From the NCBI RefSeq assembly GCF_026222555.1, contig NZ_CP098511.1, positions 2,647,501-2,711,500 of the forward strand: a stretch of DNA of 64,000 nucleotides. The letters are read 5' to 3'. The notes under the pieces were generated by a model. The model ran no database searches. It was not told the DNA's origin and saw only the letters and a program-made list of their open reading frames with translations. The stretch comes from Aquimarina sp. ERC-38. GTDB taxonomy: Bacteria; Bacteroidota; Bacteroidia; Flavobacteriales; Flavobacteriaceae. Every line of letters begins with the position of its first letter. Position 1 is the stretch's first letter. Below are positions 8,655-17,903 of this stretch, one piece after another. A program made the position numbers and the translations under genes.

Positions 8655-8942
8655 TTAATTAGAAATGGTAAGGCTCCAGGCTTCAGCAGGTGCTATAAAC
8701 TTCATCTTGGTTTGTGACCAAACGGATTTAAAAAATTCAGAATTACGATAGGCCTCCAGGTGTTCTGGTGTTTGCCAATGGCTGTAGGTGAAAAATCGAT
8801 TTTCTTCTTGAGTATCCTGTAACAATTCTACGTGTAGACAACCTTCTGATTTTTCAATTCCGGATTTCTTTTTATGGAAAAAGTCTTTAAAAGAATCAAT
8901 TTGATCGGGATCAAAAGACATTTTTACAATTCGTACGATCAT
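8655..8942 (-). CDS. Antibiotic biosynthesis monooxygenase (ABM) domain protein
   Basis: 95 residues: one ferredoxin-like ABM domain. Markers are MIVRIVKMSFDPDQIDSFKDFF, GCLHVELLQD, FFTYSHWQTPEHLEAYRNSEFF and FKSVW. Members of this family include quinone monooxygenases and heme-degrading or putrescine-type enzymes, but many are of unknown substrate. Likely a cytosolic dimer. It lies between the SAM hydroxide adenosyltransferase gene and gldFG on the same strand (86-bp and 22-bp gaps), so a three-gene unit is plausible, with no clear functional connection. Confidence 0.82.
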   Translation of the reverse strand: MIVRIVKMSFDPDQIDSFKDFFHKKKSGIEKSEGCLHVELLQDTQEENRFFTYSHWQTPEHLEAYRNSEFFKSVWSQTKMKFIAPAEAWSLTISN

Positions 8943-9028
8943 AATTTAGCTAAACTTCAATTTTAATTCTACTACTTGTGAACGGTTATTTTTAAATGAC
9001 AATTTCTTATAACATACACCTTCATTTC

Positions 9029-9859
9029 TTATTCAAATTGAATACTCATCCGATCCCTGAACGCCAATCCAAAAAGACTGGAAGCTCCTCCCACGGTTTT
9101 TGGGTTGCTTTTATAAATGGCCAGTTCAATATACCCCGAAGAGTTAAATATGGCTAATTTTTTTCCGTCTTCTTCGCGTTTTCCTTTTTCCAGTTCAAAG
9201 TTAATAGCATCACTGTACCGCTCGTATATCTGAGTAAAACGAGCATTACGTGCGGTTATTACAAAATTTCTCCCTTTGCCTACTTCATTAAACAATTTTT
9301 TGGTAATATTTGTCACCAGGTTACCGTAGTTGTCTACATAAATAATACTACCCACAATTTGTTTATCGCCTACGTTGACAATAGGGGTAATGCCCTTAAA
9401 GGTTTTTACCTGTTCTTTAATTTTGCCAATCACTTCCAGGGTACCACCTCTCGCCAGATGACAAGCTACGTTTACAAATACATCCAGTACCGGAAAATTG
9501 GTAGAAGTTTTATCATGGATATTGATTTCCACTATTTTTTGCGGGTTGATTTCATTGATAATTAAGGAGATCAAGCCATTATCGGCACAAACAAAATAAT
9601 GGTCATCCAGTTGTACGGCAATATGTTGATTTTCAGGGTTTTTTTCACTATCAATACCAATAATATGAATGCTTCCCTTGGGAAAGCTTTTGTAAGCGTT
9701 TCGGATGATATAAGAAGCTTCTATAATATGAAAAGGTGAAATTTCGTGTGAAATATCCACAATAGTCACCTCCGGAAGCTCCGAATAAATGGATCCTTTT
9801 ACAACAGCCACAGCATGGTCTTTTGTTCCAAAATCTGTAGTCAAAGTGATAAAAGGCAT
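9029..9859 (-). CDS. S-adenosyl-L-methionine hydroxide adenosyltransferase (SAM hydrolase, DUF62 family)
   Basis: 276 residues. The N-terminus MPFITLTTDFGTKDHAVAVVKG with DISHEISPFHI, CADNGLISLI and VDNYGNLVTNI are hallmarks of the DUF62/SAM-dependent halogenase-like family. The Asp-rich TTDFG and DNGL loops and the YGNLVTN segment line the SAM site. Known members hydrolyse SAM to adenosine and methionine; the chlorinase/fluorinase loop is not evident, so hydrolysis is more likely than halogenation. Cytosolic trimer in characterised cases. It is transcribed away from phoH, sharing a 423-bp divergent spacer. Confidence 0.85.
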   Translation of the reverse strand: MPFITLTTDFGTKDHAVAVVKGSIYSELPEVTIVDISHEISPFHIIEASYIIRNAYKSFPKGSIHIIGIDSEKNPENQHIAVQLDDHYFVCADNGLISLIINEINPQKIVEINIHDKTSTNFPVLDVFVNVACHLARGGTLEVIGKIKEQVKTFKGITPIVNVGDKQIVGSIIYVDNYGNLVTNITKKLFNEVGKGRNFVITARNARFTQIYERYSDAINFELEKGKREEDGKKLAIFNSSGYIELAIYKSNPKTVGGASSLFGLAFRDRMSIQFE

Positions 9860-10282
9860 ATATTGTTTTAAATGAATAAGTGTTTGATTTTAAAAAAAGA
9901 ATCCTGTAATTTGATCCGTAATTTTTAGAAATCAACCACCAAATTTATGTAAATTTGTTCAATAAAATAAAGTAAATCATCAGTGAATAATTTATTGATG
10001 TTTATTAAAAAACGGAAATTTCTGTGAAGTTGTTTAAACATTTCTGATTGAAGTGAAAAATAGGTATTTTTTGCTTAATTGAAGTCATTTTTAAGTTGTA
10101 TAGCCATAGCTATAGAACTTAAAAATGATAAAAAGTAAGTGAAAAAGAACATTTTGCAACCAATTGAGAAAAGTATAAATAACTTCTATACTAAAATATA
10201 ATAATTATTTGTGATCTTACCGTAGTAATGGAGAAAAACCTTACAAAACTTAAAACATTTTGAACTAAACCGCATATAGCTT
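9860..10282. other. Divergent intergenic region between SAM hydrolase gene and phoH
   Basis: No gene seen. It holds a TAAATTTG-type -7 element for the minus gene (9940-9947) and a 42-nt palindrome at 10086-10127 listed separately. The stretch is about 75 percent A+T by eye. Confidence 0.6.
10086..10127. repeat. Long near-perfect palindrome (19-bp arms, 4-nt loop)
   Basis: Arms 10086-10104 and 10109-10127 pair at 18 of 19 positions around the loop CATA. No T-run follows on either strand, and both flanking genes point away, so it is not a classical terminator. It may be an operator, a 5' leader structure of phoH or a small RNA remnant. Confidence 0.75.
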
Positions 10283-11239
10283 TTGAACGAACTTATTATT
10301 GAACTCACCGAAATCAACCCAAGAGAATTTTTTGGGCTTCAAAACAGCAACATCCAGTTATTAAAAAAATACTTTCCGAAACTTAAAATCGTAGCCCGGG
10401 GAAGTCGTATTACGGTTTATGGCGAAGAAGAAATGCTTGAGGAGTTTGATATGCGTTTTAATATGTTGTTAGAGCATTTCGGAAAATACAACAAGCTGGA
10501 TGAAAATGTTATTGAGCGGGTACTCACTAGTGATAGTAAAGCAGATTATGAAACTTCTGCCTCTAGCGGAGAAACCTTATTGCATGGAGTAGGGGGTAAG
10601 TTGATCAAAGCACAAACGGCTAATCAACGTAAACTGGTGGAAGCCAGTTTTAAAAACGATATGGTTTTTGCAATTGGTCCCGCTGGTACCGGTAAAACTT
10701 ATACCGGGGTAGCACTGGCGGTCAAGGCATTAAAAGAAAAACAGGTTCGACGTATTATCTTAACTCGTCCGGCAGTAGAGGCTGGCGAAAACCTGGGATT
10801 TTTACCGGGGGATTTAAAGGAAAAATTGGATCCGTATATGCAACCTTTATACGATGCTTTACGAGATATGATTCCGAATGAGAAACTGGATAGTTTTATT
10901 GAAAAGGGGGTTATCCAAATTGCGCCTATGGCATTTATGCGGGGAAGAACCTTAGATAATGCCTTTGTCATTCTGGATGAAGCGCAGAACACCACTCATG
11001 CGCAGATGAAGATGTTCCTGACTCGGATGGGTAAAAATGCAAAGTTTATTATCACTGGCGACCCGGGACAAATTGACCTGCCCAGGCGAGTAATTTCCGG
11101 TTTAAAGGAAGCTTTATTAGTTTTAAAAAACGTATCCGGAATTGGTATTATTCACCTGGATGATAAAGATGTGATACGTCATAAACTAGTTAAAAAAGTG
11201 ATTGCCGCTTACAAAGAAATCGAAAATCAAAATCCATAA
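10283..11239 (+). CDS. phoH: PhoH-family ATPase
   Basis: 318 residues. Start is the TTG at 10283: it gives the conserved family N-terminus MNELIIELTEINPREFFG; the next ATG would remove the KH-like nucleic-acid-binding region (about 20-75). Walker A GPAGTGKT is at 132-139 and Walker B FVILDEAQN at about 226-234; ITGDPGQIDLP follows as the sensor/arginine region. PhoH proteins are cytosolic ATPases linked to RNA metabolism (often next to ybeY elsewhere). Here it is followed 78 bp later by purC in the same direction, so the two may share a transcript. Confidence 0.92.
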   Translation: MNELIIELTEINPREFFGLQNSNIQLLKKYFPKLKIVARGSRITVYGEEEMLEEFDMRFNMLLEHFGKYNKLDENVIERVLTSDSKADYETSASSGETLLHGVGGKLIKAQTANQRKLVEASFKNDMVFAIGPAGTGKTYTGVALAVKALKEKQVRRIILTRPAVEAGENLGFLPGDLKEKLDPYMQPLYDALRDMIPNEKLDSFIEKGVIQIAPMAFMRGRTLDNAFVILDEAQNTTHAQMKMFLTRMGKNAKFIITGDPGQIDLPRRVISGLKEALLVLKNVSGIGIIHLDDKDVIRHKLVKKVIAAYKEIENQNP

Positions 11240-11317
11240 TTCTTATATTTTAGTACTATCCGAAAAAACCTGGAGCAACGTTAAAAAGCCAGAGTACTAT
11301 AACCATTTATTAAACTA

Positions 11318-12271
11318 ATGAAAACAATTACCAAAACCGCTTATCAATTTACCGGACAAACAAAAGTATATCAGGGAAAAGTCAGGGATGTGTATACGAT
11401 TGGTAAGAAAGATCTTTTGGTAATGGTGGCAACAGATAGGTTATCTGCATTTGATGTGGTGATGCCAAAAGGAATACCTTATAAAGGCCAGATATTAAAC
11501 CAGATTGCGGAGCAAATGATGCGGGATACTGAGGATATTGTTCCTAACTGGTTATTAGCAACCCCAGACCCTAATGTGGCTATCGGGCATGCCTGCGAAC
11601 CTTTTAAAGTAGAAATGGTAATTCGAGGGTACTTATCCGGACATGCGGCCCGAGTTTACAAATCCGGGAAAAGGGAGTTGTGCGGAGTAGCCATGCCGGA
11701 AGGAATGATGGAAAATGATAAATTTAATGAACCTATCATCACACCTTCCACCAAAGCTGAAAACGGCGAACATGATGAAGATATCAGCCGGGAGGAGATA
11801 TTAAAACAGAAAATAGTTTCTGAAGCGGACTATACGATGCTGGAAACCTATACGCAGCAGTTGTTTAAAAGAGGCTCACAGATTGCTGCCGAACGAGACT
11901 TAATCCTGGTAGATACCAAGTACGAATTTGGAAAAACCAAAGACGGAAAGATTGTATTAATTGACGAAATTCATACTCCGGATTCTTCCCGTTATTTTTA
12001 TGCGGATGGCTATCGCCAAAGGCAGGAAAAAGGTTTGGCACAAAAACAATTATCCAAAGAATTTGTCCGCCAATGGTTGATTCAAAATAATTTCCAGGGG
12101 AAAGCCGGTCAAAAAGTTCCTGAAATGAATGAGGAATATATTGTCTCCGTTTCCGAACGGTATATTGAATTATACGAAAATATAACAGGACATGCTTTTG
12201 AAAAAGCACCTATTACGGATATTGAAAATCGTATACAAGAAAATGTAGAGACCTGGTTGCAGGAGCATTGA
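11318..12271 (+). CDS. purC: Phosphoribosylaminoimidazole-succinocarboxamide synthase
   Basis: 317 residues, the longer SAICAR synthase type. Seen: [11 protein letters not shown] (nucleotide-binding hairpin), [54 protein letters not shown] (substrate/aspartate loop), [11 protein letters not shown] and [19 protein letters not shown]. Catalyses ATP-dependent addition of aspartate to CAIR in de novo purine synthesis. No other pur genes are present locally. ATG start at 11318 is well placed ahead of the first strand. Confidence 0.96.
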   Translation: MKTITKTAYQFTGQTKVYQGKVRDVYTIGKKDLLVMVATDRLSAFDVVMPKGIPYKGQILNQIAEQMMRDTEDIVPNWLLATPDPNVAIGHACEPFKVEMVIRGYLSGHAARVYKSGKRELCGVAMPEGMMENDKFNEPIITPSTKAENGEHDEDISREEILKQKIVSEADYTMLETYTQQLFKRGSQIAAERDLILVDTKYEFGKTKDGKIVLIDEIHTPDSSRYFYADGYRQRQEKGLAQKQLSKEFVRQWLIQNNFQGKAGQKVPEMNEEYIVSVSERYIELYENITGHAFEKAPITDIENRIQENVETWLQEH

Positions 12272-12425
12272 GGTTTTGGTTGATTGGAAGCTAAAGAGAA
12301 TAAAGTTTTTAATTGATAACTTATCTATGGTGGATCGATCTGAATGAAAATCGCATGAAGTTCACATAGATGAACTAAATCAGCTAAGTCTTTCTTTTCA
12401 ACAAAACGTATTTTAGGTTCGCTTA

Positions 12426-12887
12426 TCATATTTCTAAGCTAATCGTATCTTTCAAGTACTCGTCGTACTGTGGTTCAGGCATTTTCTTAATTACATGATT
12501 TGTCCATGAAATTCTTTCATGGTTAATTACTTCTAATTCCCAAATACAAGGGGCAAGTCCGTCACCGGATATTTTATTAAATTTATCCGGCTTGGAAGGA
12601 TGGGTAATAAAAATATTAGTATTCAGCATATACTTATCCACCCACCAATTAATGAGTGAAAATATTCCTTCTGTTCCGGAATGTAAAATTAGAAAAGCGA
12701 TTTTATCATTGGATGCCTTAAAACTATTTTCTAGTTGTAACCATTGCGGAAGTTGGGTAATTACATTATTATAAAACTCCGGATGGTCAAATTCTCCTTT
12801 TTTTGCAATGGTATATACTTTTATTTGCCAATCGTCGACCTTAATCAATTCCCTAAATTTTATGTTTCTTGTTTTATATATTTCCAT
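12426..12887 (-). CDS. Hypothetical protein, 153 residues
   Basis: No signal peptide or membrane segment. Features visible: MEIYKTRNIKFRELIKVDDWQIKVYTIA at the start, a central FLILHSGTEGIFSLINWWVDKY, and ISGDGLAPCIWELEVINHERISWTNHVI toward the end. I recognise no named domain with confidence. It sits alone downstream of the convergent purC and 54 bp after the start of the serine hydrolase gene's downstream end, on the same strand as that hydrolase. Good codon use and a complete frame make it a likely real gene. Confidence 0.65.
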   Translation of the reverse strand: MEIYKTRNIKFRELIKVDDWQIKVYTIAKKGEFDHPEFYNNVITQLPQWLQLENSFKASNDKIAFLILHSGTEGIFSLINWWVDKYMLNTNIFITHPSKPDKFNKISGDGLAPCIWELEVINHERISWTNHVIKKMPEPQYDEYLKDTISLEI

Positions 12888-12941
12888 TTGAATTTCGAAG
12901 TTTGATTAATGAATTTGTACTTATTTTAAATATCCCTTTAA

Positions 12942-14357
12942 TTAGTTTTCTAAAGTTTTCATTAGTTCAGAATTTAATTTATCAATATTCTCTGCATTTG
13001 GATGAGATGGAGATACATTAGAAAGAAGGATTATTCCGGTTTTTAAGCTTGTATTAATTACCATAGAAGAAAAATACCCTCCGGTTCCCCCGTTATGCCA
13101 ATACCAAAGATGATCAGATTTAGATTTTAAAATATGCCATCCTAAGCCTATACCCGTAGTATTACTTATTTCAAATGTTTTTGTTCTGGTAAGAGCAAGT
13201 TCTTCATTTGTCGGATCAAATTGAGAAACAACAAAACGTGATAAATCTTCAACCGATGAAAAGATCGCACCAGCTCCTGCTAACACCGAAAACTCCCAAT
13301 TCGGAATTACTTTTCCTTTTTTATATAGACTTTTTACCAAATCACCTTTTACTTTACTAATATCAGCGGTTGAATTTTGCATGTTATATTTTGAAAATAT
13401 CTTCTTTTGCAGTAGGTTTTCATAAGAATCATTTCCAATTTTACTCAAAGTATAACCAAGCAAACCAGCCCCTAAGTTAGAATATTGATGTTTCCCTTTA
13501 TTTGATAACGTCAGGTATGTTGTCAAATAGGTGGTTAATTCTTTTTCACGGTAATCTCTATACGGGTTTTCAGGATTAACTTTTGTCAAATCAAGATTGT
13601 CGGGTAACCTAGGAAGACCTGAGGTATGATTAGCTAAATCAACAAATGAAATGACTGTATTATTATTAAAAGTTGTTTCTAAGTAAGAATTTATAGGCTC
13701 ATTTAGTTTTAATTTTTTAGCTATCACAAAATTGGCTAATAGGGTGGATGTAAATACTTTGGATATAGAACCTATTTCAAAAATACTTTGATGATTATCA
13801 ATGTTAGAAATAGTATCCTTTTTCTTATGCATCCCGTAATAATCTACTTTTCCATCACGAATTATTGCCACTGAAACTTGCGTATGATTTGGAAACATCT
13901 TTGTTTTTTCAAATATGAGGTCAGCTTGTTCTTTGGTCAATACAGAATTTTCATAGGTTAGATTGTTAATTACATTCTCCGTATTAATTGGTTCACCAAA
14001 AGGTTCAACCAATAACCCATTTATTTTTGACGTATGATCTATAGAAATATTAAGAACCATTACAGCATTCTCAAAGGTAGTTTTATAGGATGCAAGCGTT
14101 CCATTTTTATATTTTAAAAATTCTTGGTTTGTAATTTTTCCAGCTTGCGCTTTAAGACCCTTTAAAAATTCTGTTGTTTCATTAATTGGAGATGCATTTT
14201 TCATCACATCAGCAAACATGGAGAATATGTTTTCGTAATTATTAGCGTTATAATATTTAATAAATTCTTCAGTAACCTTCTTATTTTTTGACTTTTCTGT
14301 TTGCGAGAATGAAAAATTAACTACTAGAGCCAATACAAAAACAAGTATATATTTCAT
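12942..14357 (-). CDS. Serine hydrolase (class C beta-lactamase/esterase family) with N-terminal DUF3887-like domain
   Basis: 471 residues. Signal peptide MKYILVFVLALVVNFSFSQ. Residues about 25-125 (VTEEFIKYYNANNYENIFSMF, YKTTFENAVMVLNISID) look like the DUF3887 cystatin-like domain. The catalytic domain has S197-I-S-K200 (SxxK nucleophile/base), Y292-S-N294 (YxN) and H421-NGGTGG (replacing KTG). These are the three motifs of serine beta-lactamase-like esterases and D-aminopeptidases. Periplasmic or surface location is expected. Substrate cannot be predicted; real beta-lactamase activity is not implied because HxG replaces KTG. Confidence 0.85.
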   Translation of the reverse strand: MKYILVFVLALVVNFSFSQTEKSKNKKVTEEFIKYYNANNYENIFSMFADVMKNASPINETTEFLKGLKAQAGKITNQEFLKYKNGTLASYKTTFENAVMVLNISIDHTSKINGLLVEPFGEPINTENVINNLTYENSVLTKEQADLIFEKTKMFPNHTQVSVAIIRDGKVDYYGMHKKKDTISNIDNHQSIFEIGSISKVFTSTLLANFVIAKKLKLNEPINSYLETTFNNNTVISFVDLANHTSGLPRLPDNLDLTKVNPENPYRDYREKELTTYLTTYLTLSNKGKHQYSNLGAGLLGYTLSKIGNDSYENLLQKKIFSKYNMQNSTADISKVKGDLVKSLYKKGKVIPNWEFSVLAGAGAIFSSVEDLSRFVVSQFDPTNEELALTRTKTFEISNTTGIGLGWHILKSKSDHLWYWHNGGTGGYFSSMVINTSLKTGIILLSNVSPSHPNAENIDKLNSELMKTLEN

Positions 14358-14538
14358 TATTATTTTAGTTTAAAGGGTAAATCATTTAAATACCCGTAAT
14401 AAAGTATTTCAGCGAAACAAGATATAAAATTACTTAAAGGGGTAAATTGTATAATAGAGATAAATTTAAACTTATTCTCTCTCAAAATGAGAAAGAAAAA
14501 CAGAGGTTGACCGTTATAATAATCTATAAGTTGATCTG

Positions 14539-14967
14539 CTAATTCTCCATTTCCCGTCTACGCATAGGCATGCTATCGATGAGTTCGTAAACTACTTCAG
14601 GAGGTTGCGGTTGATCGAAGTTCTTTTTGACCCCTCCGTCTAATCCGATAAGAACCATACTGAAATCTTCAGAAGATCGGTGGTATTCCTGGTAAATAGT
14701 AGCTTGTCCCAGTTCTAAATGATTTTTACCACCTTCTTTTCTGTAGTAGTTGGGAGTTACGTGGTAAATGATAATTTTTCGTTCGGATAATTCTTTCTTT
14801 TGATCTTTAAAATAAGCAATTTGTGTTACTAAGTTTTTATTTTCAAAGGAGTCTGCCATCATTAAAATAACTCTTTTATTCCATTGATGCTTTTTTAGAT
14901 TTTGAGCGGTAAGCACCATGATAAAGGAAGATATAAACCAAAATAATAGGAAGACGGACTTTTGCAT
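14539..14967 (-). CDS. DUF4174 domain-containing exported protein
   Basis: 142 residues with a signal peptide ending near VLTAQ. The mature part, HQWNKRVILMMADSFENKNL, LIGLDGGVKKNFDQP, and LIDSMPMRRREM, matches the DUF4174 family, a thioredoxin-like fold without cysteines. Function unknown. Single gene; convergent/adjacent genes are on the same strand but well separated. Confidence 0.8.
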   Translation of the reverse strand: MQKSVFLLFWFISSFIMVLTAQNLKKHQWNKRVILMMADSFENKNLVTQIAYFKDQKKELSERKIIIYHVTPNYYRKEGGKNHLELGQATIYQEYHRSSEDFSMVLIGLDGGVKKNFDQPQPPEVVYELIDSMPMRRREMEN

Positions 14968-15269
14968 AGATCAAATAAAACAGTAATATACGTTAAATTT
15001 CAAAAGATACGCAATTACATTGTTTTACTTATAGATTAACAGTAGTTTTTTACTAATTATTTGGGAAAAATCTTTTTAAAATAGAGTAAACTTCGTAAAA
15101 CCTCATTTGTCCATTTTTTACACTATCTCAGGTTATTTTTATGTACTTAAAAGACAATTACTTTCAGAAGGTTAGGAGCCTTTAAATGTTTAGATAACAT
15201 CCACATTTTAAATACTAAAAAATATAGAAATCTAAAATTTGTATAAGATGCTTACAATCGTTTACCGTA
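14968..15269. other. Intergenic spacer downstream of thrC
   Basis: AT-rich, about 300 bp; no gene, no strong hairpin and no repeat family member recognised. Confidence 0.5.
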
Positions 15270-16562
15270 TTAACCAGCCAATAAATCAGCTTTTAAATCT
15301 TCATAATTAGTAATAGAAACAAACTTTTTATCCTTATCTAAAACGCCTTTAATTTGGTCAGGAATAGGTAAAGTTACTTGCAAGGCTTCTTCAACCGTAG
15401 GCCTAAACTTAATTGGATGCGCGGTTTCTAAAAAGATGCCAAGCTGATTACTTTTCAACCCAAATTCTTTGAGCCCTAGATAGCCTACAGCACCATGCGG
15501 ATCAGCGATATAAACATAATTTTTATATATTTCTATTATTGCTTTTCGCGTAGCTACATCGTCATAACTAAAAGCACTAAACTTCTCTTTTAATGATTTA
15601 AAATTGTTCTCAAAAAGCTGCTGAATTCTAATAAAATTACTTGGGTCACCTACGTCCATAGCGTTACTAATAGTAGCCACAGAAGGTTTAGGTTCGTACT
15701 TTTTGGAATTCATATAGCGGACAACGGTATCATTACTATTAACTGATGCTATAAAATGGTCAATAGGTAAGCCTAATTTATAGGCAACAATCCCCGCACA
15801 AATATTCCCGAAATTTCCACTGGGAACGGAGAATACTAATTCTTTTTCTTGTGCCTTAACCTGCTGATAAGCAAAAACAAAATAAAGTAATTGAGGTAAC
15901 CACCTGGCAACATTAATTGAATTTGCAGAGGTTAGCTTTTTAGTAGCAGTAATATCCGTATCCAAAAAGGCTTTTTTGACCATAGCCTGACAATCGTCAA
16001 AAGTTCCCTGAACTTTTAAAGCTTTGATATTTTGCCCTAAGGTTGTTAATTGACGTTCCTGGATTTCACTCACTTTTCCATCCGGATATAGAATGACCAC
16101 GTTTACCCCTGGAACTCCTAAAAAACCTTTAGCCACGGCACCACCCGTATCTCCGGAAGTGGCAACCAGTACGGTCACTTCTTTATTATTATGTTGGTTA
16201 AAATAACCTAAACAACGTGCCATAAAACGGGCACCAACGTCTTTAAATGCCATGGTAGGCCCATGAAACAGTTCTAAAGTACTTATGGTATCACTTATAG
16301 GAACTACTGGAAAGTCAAAACTTAAAACATCTTCAAGAATCTCTTTTAATTGTGCTGGCGGAATTTTGTTACCAACAAACTGCCGGATACATTCATAAGC
16401 AATTTCTAATTTACTTTTACCTTCAATAGTTGCAAAAAAGTTTTTATCTAAAGGAGTAATTTTCTCCGGAAAATATAAACCCCGGTCAGGAGCCAGGCCT
16501 TTTACCACTGCTTCACTAAAAGAAACGGTAGGGGCTTTATGTTTTAGACTGTAATAGTTCAT
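15270..16562 (-). CDS. thrC: Threonine synthase
   Basis: 430 residues. MNYYSLKHKAPTVSFSEAVVKGLAPDRGLYFPE is the threonine synthase N-terminal domain; FHGPTMAFKDVGARFMAR holds the PLP lysine (about Lys111); VLVATSGDTGGAVAKGF and FSVPSGNFGNICAG are the phosphate-binding and substrate motifs. Converts O-phosphohomoserine to threonine. Last gene of thrA-thrB-ridA-thrC, separated by 4 bp from the RidA gene. Confidence 0.96.
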   Translation of the reverse strand: MNYYSLKHKAPTVSFSEAVVKGLAPDRGLYFPEKITPLDKNFFATIEGKSKLEIAYECIRQFVGNKIPPAQLKEILEDVLSFDFPVVPISDTISTLELFHGPTMAFKDVGARFMARCLGYFNQHNNKEVTVLVATSGDTGGAVAKGFLGVPGVNVVILYPDGKVSEIQERQLTTLGQNIKALKVQGTFDDCQAMVKKAFLDTDITATKKLTSANSINVARWLPQLLYFVFAYQQVKAQEKELVFSVPSGNFGNICAGIVAYKLGLPIDHFIASVNSNDTVVRYMNSKKYEPKPSVATISNAMDVGDPSNFIRIQQLFENNFKSLKEKFSAFSYDDVATRKAIIEIYKNYVYIADPHGAVGYLGLKEFGLKSNQLGIFLETAHPIKFRPTVEEALQVTLPIPDQIKGVLDKDKKFVSITNYEDLKADLLAG

Positions 16563-16566
16563 TAAT

Positions 16567-16950
16567 TTAGTTAGTTTCGTGAGGTAAAATAGCAGTAAAT
16601 TCTATTTCTACTAGTAATTCTTTATCGATCAAAGCTGCTACTTCAACCATGGTAGTTACTGGTTTTATATCTTTAAAAAATTCTCCGTGAGCTTTACCAA
16701 TCGCTTCCCATTCGGAAATATCTGTGCAGTACATCCGGGTTCGTACCACATGGTCAAGACTGGCGCCCAAAGGTTGTAAAGCATCCTTTGCTTTTAAAAT
16801 AATTGCTTTGGTTTGCTCATAAGCATTGATTCCTGTTGCCGTAGTTCCGGCTACTTCAATAATATTGCCTGCTTTTACTGCTCTGGAGTAGCCTACCTGG
16901 TCTTCCCAGGGTGCTCCTGAGCCTTTTCTGGTGTAAAAAGAAGAACTCAT
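16567..16950 (-). CDS. RidA family (YjgF/YER057c/UK114) enamine/imine deaminase
   Basis: 127 residues. RKGSGAPWEDQVGYSRAVKAGNIIEVAGTTA at the start and VVRTRMYCTDISEWEAIGKAHGEFF show the family; the conserved Arg (VVRTRMY) that binds the carboxylate is present, followed by PVTTMVEVAALIDKELLVEIEFTA. RidA proteins hydrolyse reactive 2-aminoacrylate/2-aminocrotonate made by PLP enzymes. Its ATG overlaps the thrB stop (TAATG), implying translational coupling, and it lies directly before thrC. Position in the threonine operon suggests a role near PLP-dependent threonine metabolism. Confidence 0.88.
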   Translation of the reverse strand: MSSSFYTRKGSGAPWEDQVGYSRAVKAGNIIEVAGTTATGINAYEQTKAIILKAKDALQPLGASLDHVVRTRMYCTDISEWEAIGKAHGEFFKDIKPVTTMVEVAALIDKELLVEIEFTAILPHETN

Positions 16951-17876
16951 TAGGCTAAAATTTTAATTCCGTGATCATTGATTTTGGAGATATGAATATC
17001 AAAGTCCAGTCCGGTACGGTTATACACAATTTGAATCGCCTGTGCTACCCGATTGGCAGTCTCCATCCCTTTACTCATCATAAAAATGGAAGGTCCGGAA
17101 CCGGAGATTCCGCATCCTAGAGCCCCTTCAGCCATAGCGGCTTCTTTGACATTCTGAAATTCAGGGATCAAAATAGAACGTAAAGGTTCGATAATGACAT
17201 CTTCAAGGCTACGGCTAATCAATCCGTAATCTTCGGTATATAATCCGGATACCAATCCGCCTACGTTCCCCCATTGACGGATGGCTTGTTGTAATGTGAC
17301 ATTTTGCTTAAGAACAGACCGCGAGTCCGAAGTCTTTACTTCTATTTGCGGGTGAATCACGGTCATAACTAAGTCATCGGGTGTATTTAACTTAATAACA
17401 TCTAGTGGAGTATAACTTCTTACCAGCGTGAACCCTCCGAGTAGGGCAGGAGCAACATTATCTGCATGAGCGTTTCCACTTGCCAGACGCTCGCCTTCCA
17501 TAGCAAAAGCCACTAATTCCTGCGGAGTAAATGGGCTATTTAATAAATAATTGACACCCCAAACGGCTCCGGCACTACTGGCAGCACTACTACCAATACC
17601 GCTTCCAGCCTTTATTTTTTTATAAATTTCAATGTCTACGCCAATTTTTTTATTTGAGTAGGTGTTTAATAATGCTTGTACCGCAACCCCGGCTACATTT
17701 TGATCTGTGGTCATAGGGAGATCAGCCCCTTCTAACTTTGTAATCCGAACACCAGGTTCTTCCGAAATTTTTAACACCATTTCATCACCTACCGTATCTA
17801 AACAACATCCCAAGACGTCAAATCCACAAGATAGGTTGGCTACGGTTGCCGGTGCAAAAATTTTAATCTGGTTCAT
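16950..17876 (-). CDS. thrB: Homoserine kinase
   Basis: 308 residues, GHMP kinase. FAPATVANLSCGFDVLGCCLD is the N-terminal motif; the phosphate loop is KAGSGIGSSAASSAGAVWG (about 88-106); GCGISGSGPSIFMM is motif 3. Phosphorylates homoserine for ThrC. The gene follows thrA by 27 bp and overlaps the RidA start by one base. Confidence 0.96.
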   Translation of the reverse strand: MNQIKIFAPATVANLSCGFDVLGCCLDTVGDEMVLKISEEPGVRITKLEGADLPMTTDQNVAGVAVQALLNTYSNKKIGVDIEIYKKIKAGSGIGSSAASSAGAVWGVNYLLNSPFTPQELVAFAMEGERLASGNAHADNVAPALLGGFTLVRSYTPLDVIKLNTPDDLVMTVIHPQIEVKTSDSRSVLKQNVTLQQAIRQWGNVGGLVSGLYTEDYGLISRSLEDVIIEPLRSILIPEFQNVKEAAMAEGALGCGISGSGPSIFMMSKGMETANRVAQAIQIVYNRTGLDFDIHISKINDHGIKILA

Positions 17877-17903
17877 AATCCAATTACATAGTTAGTCTTG
17901 CTA

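Noticed and set aside
9651..9935. 94-codon minus-strand frame overlapping the SAM hydrolase start
   Set aside because: Out of frame with a well-conserved enzyme and full of aromatic/cysteine residues, typical of a shadow frame.
10086..10127. Palindrome considered as a transcription terminator
   Set aside because: No T-run on either strand and both adjacent genes start here and point away.
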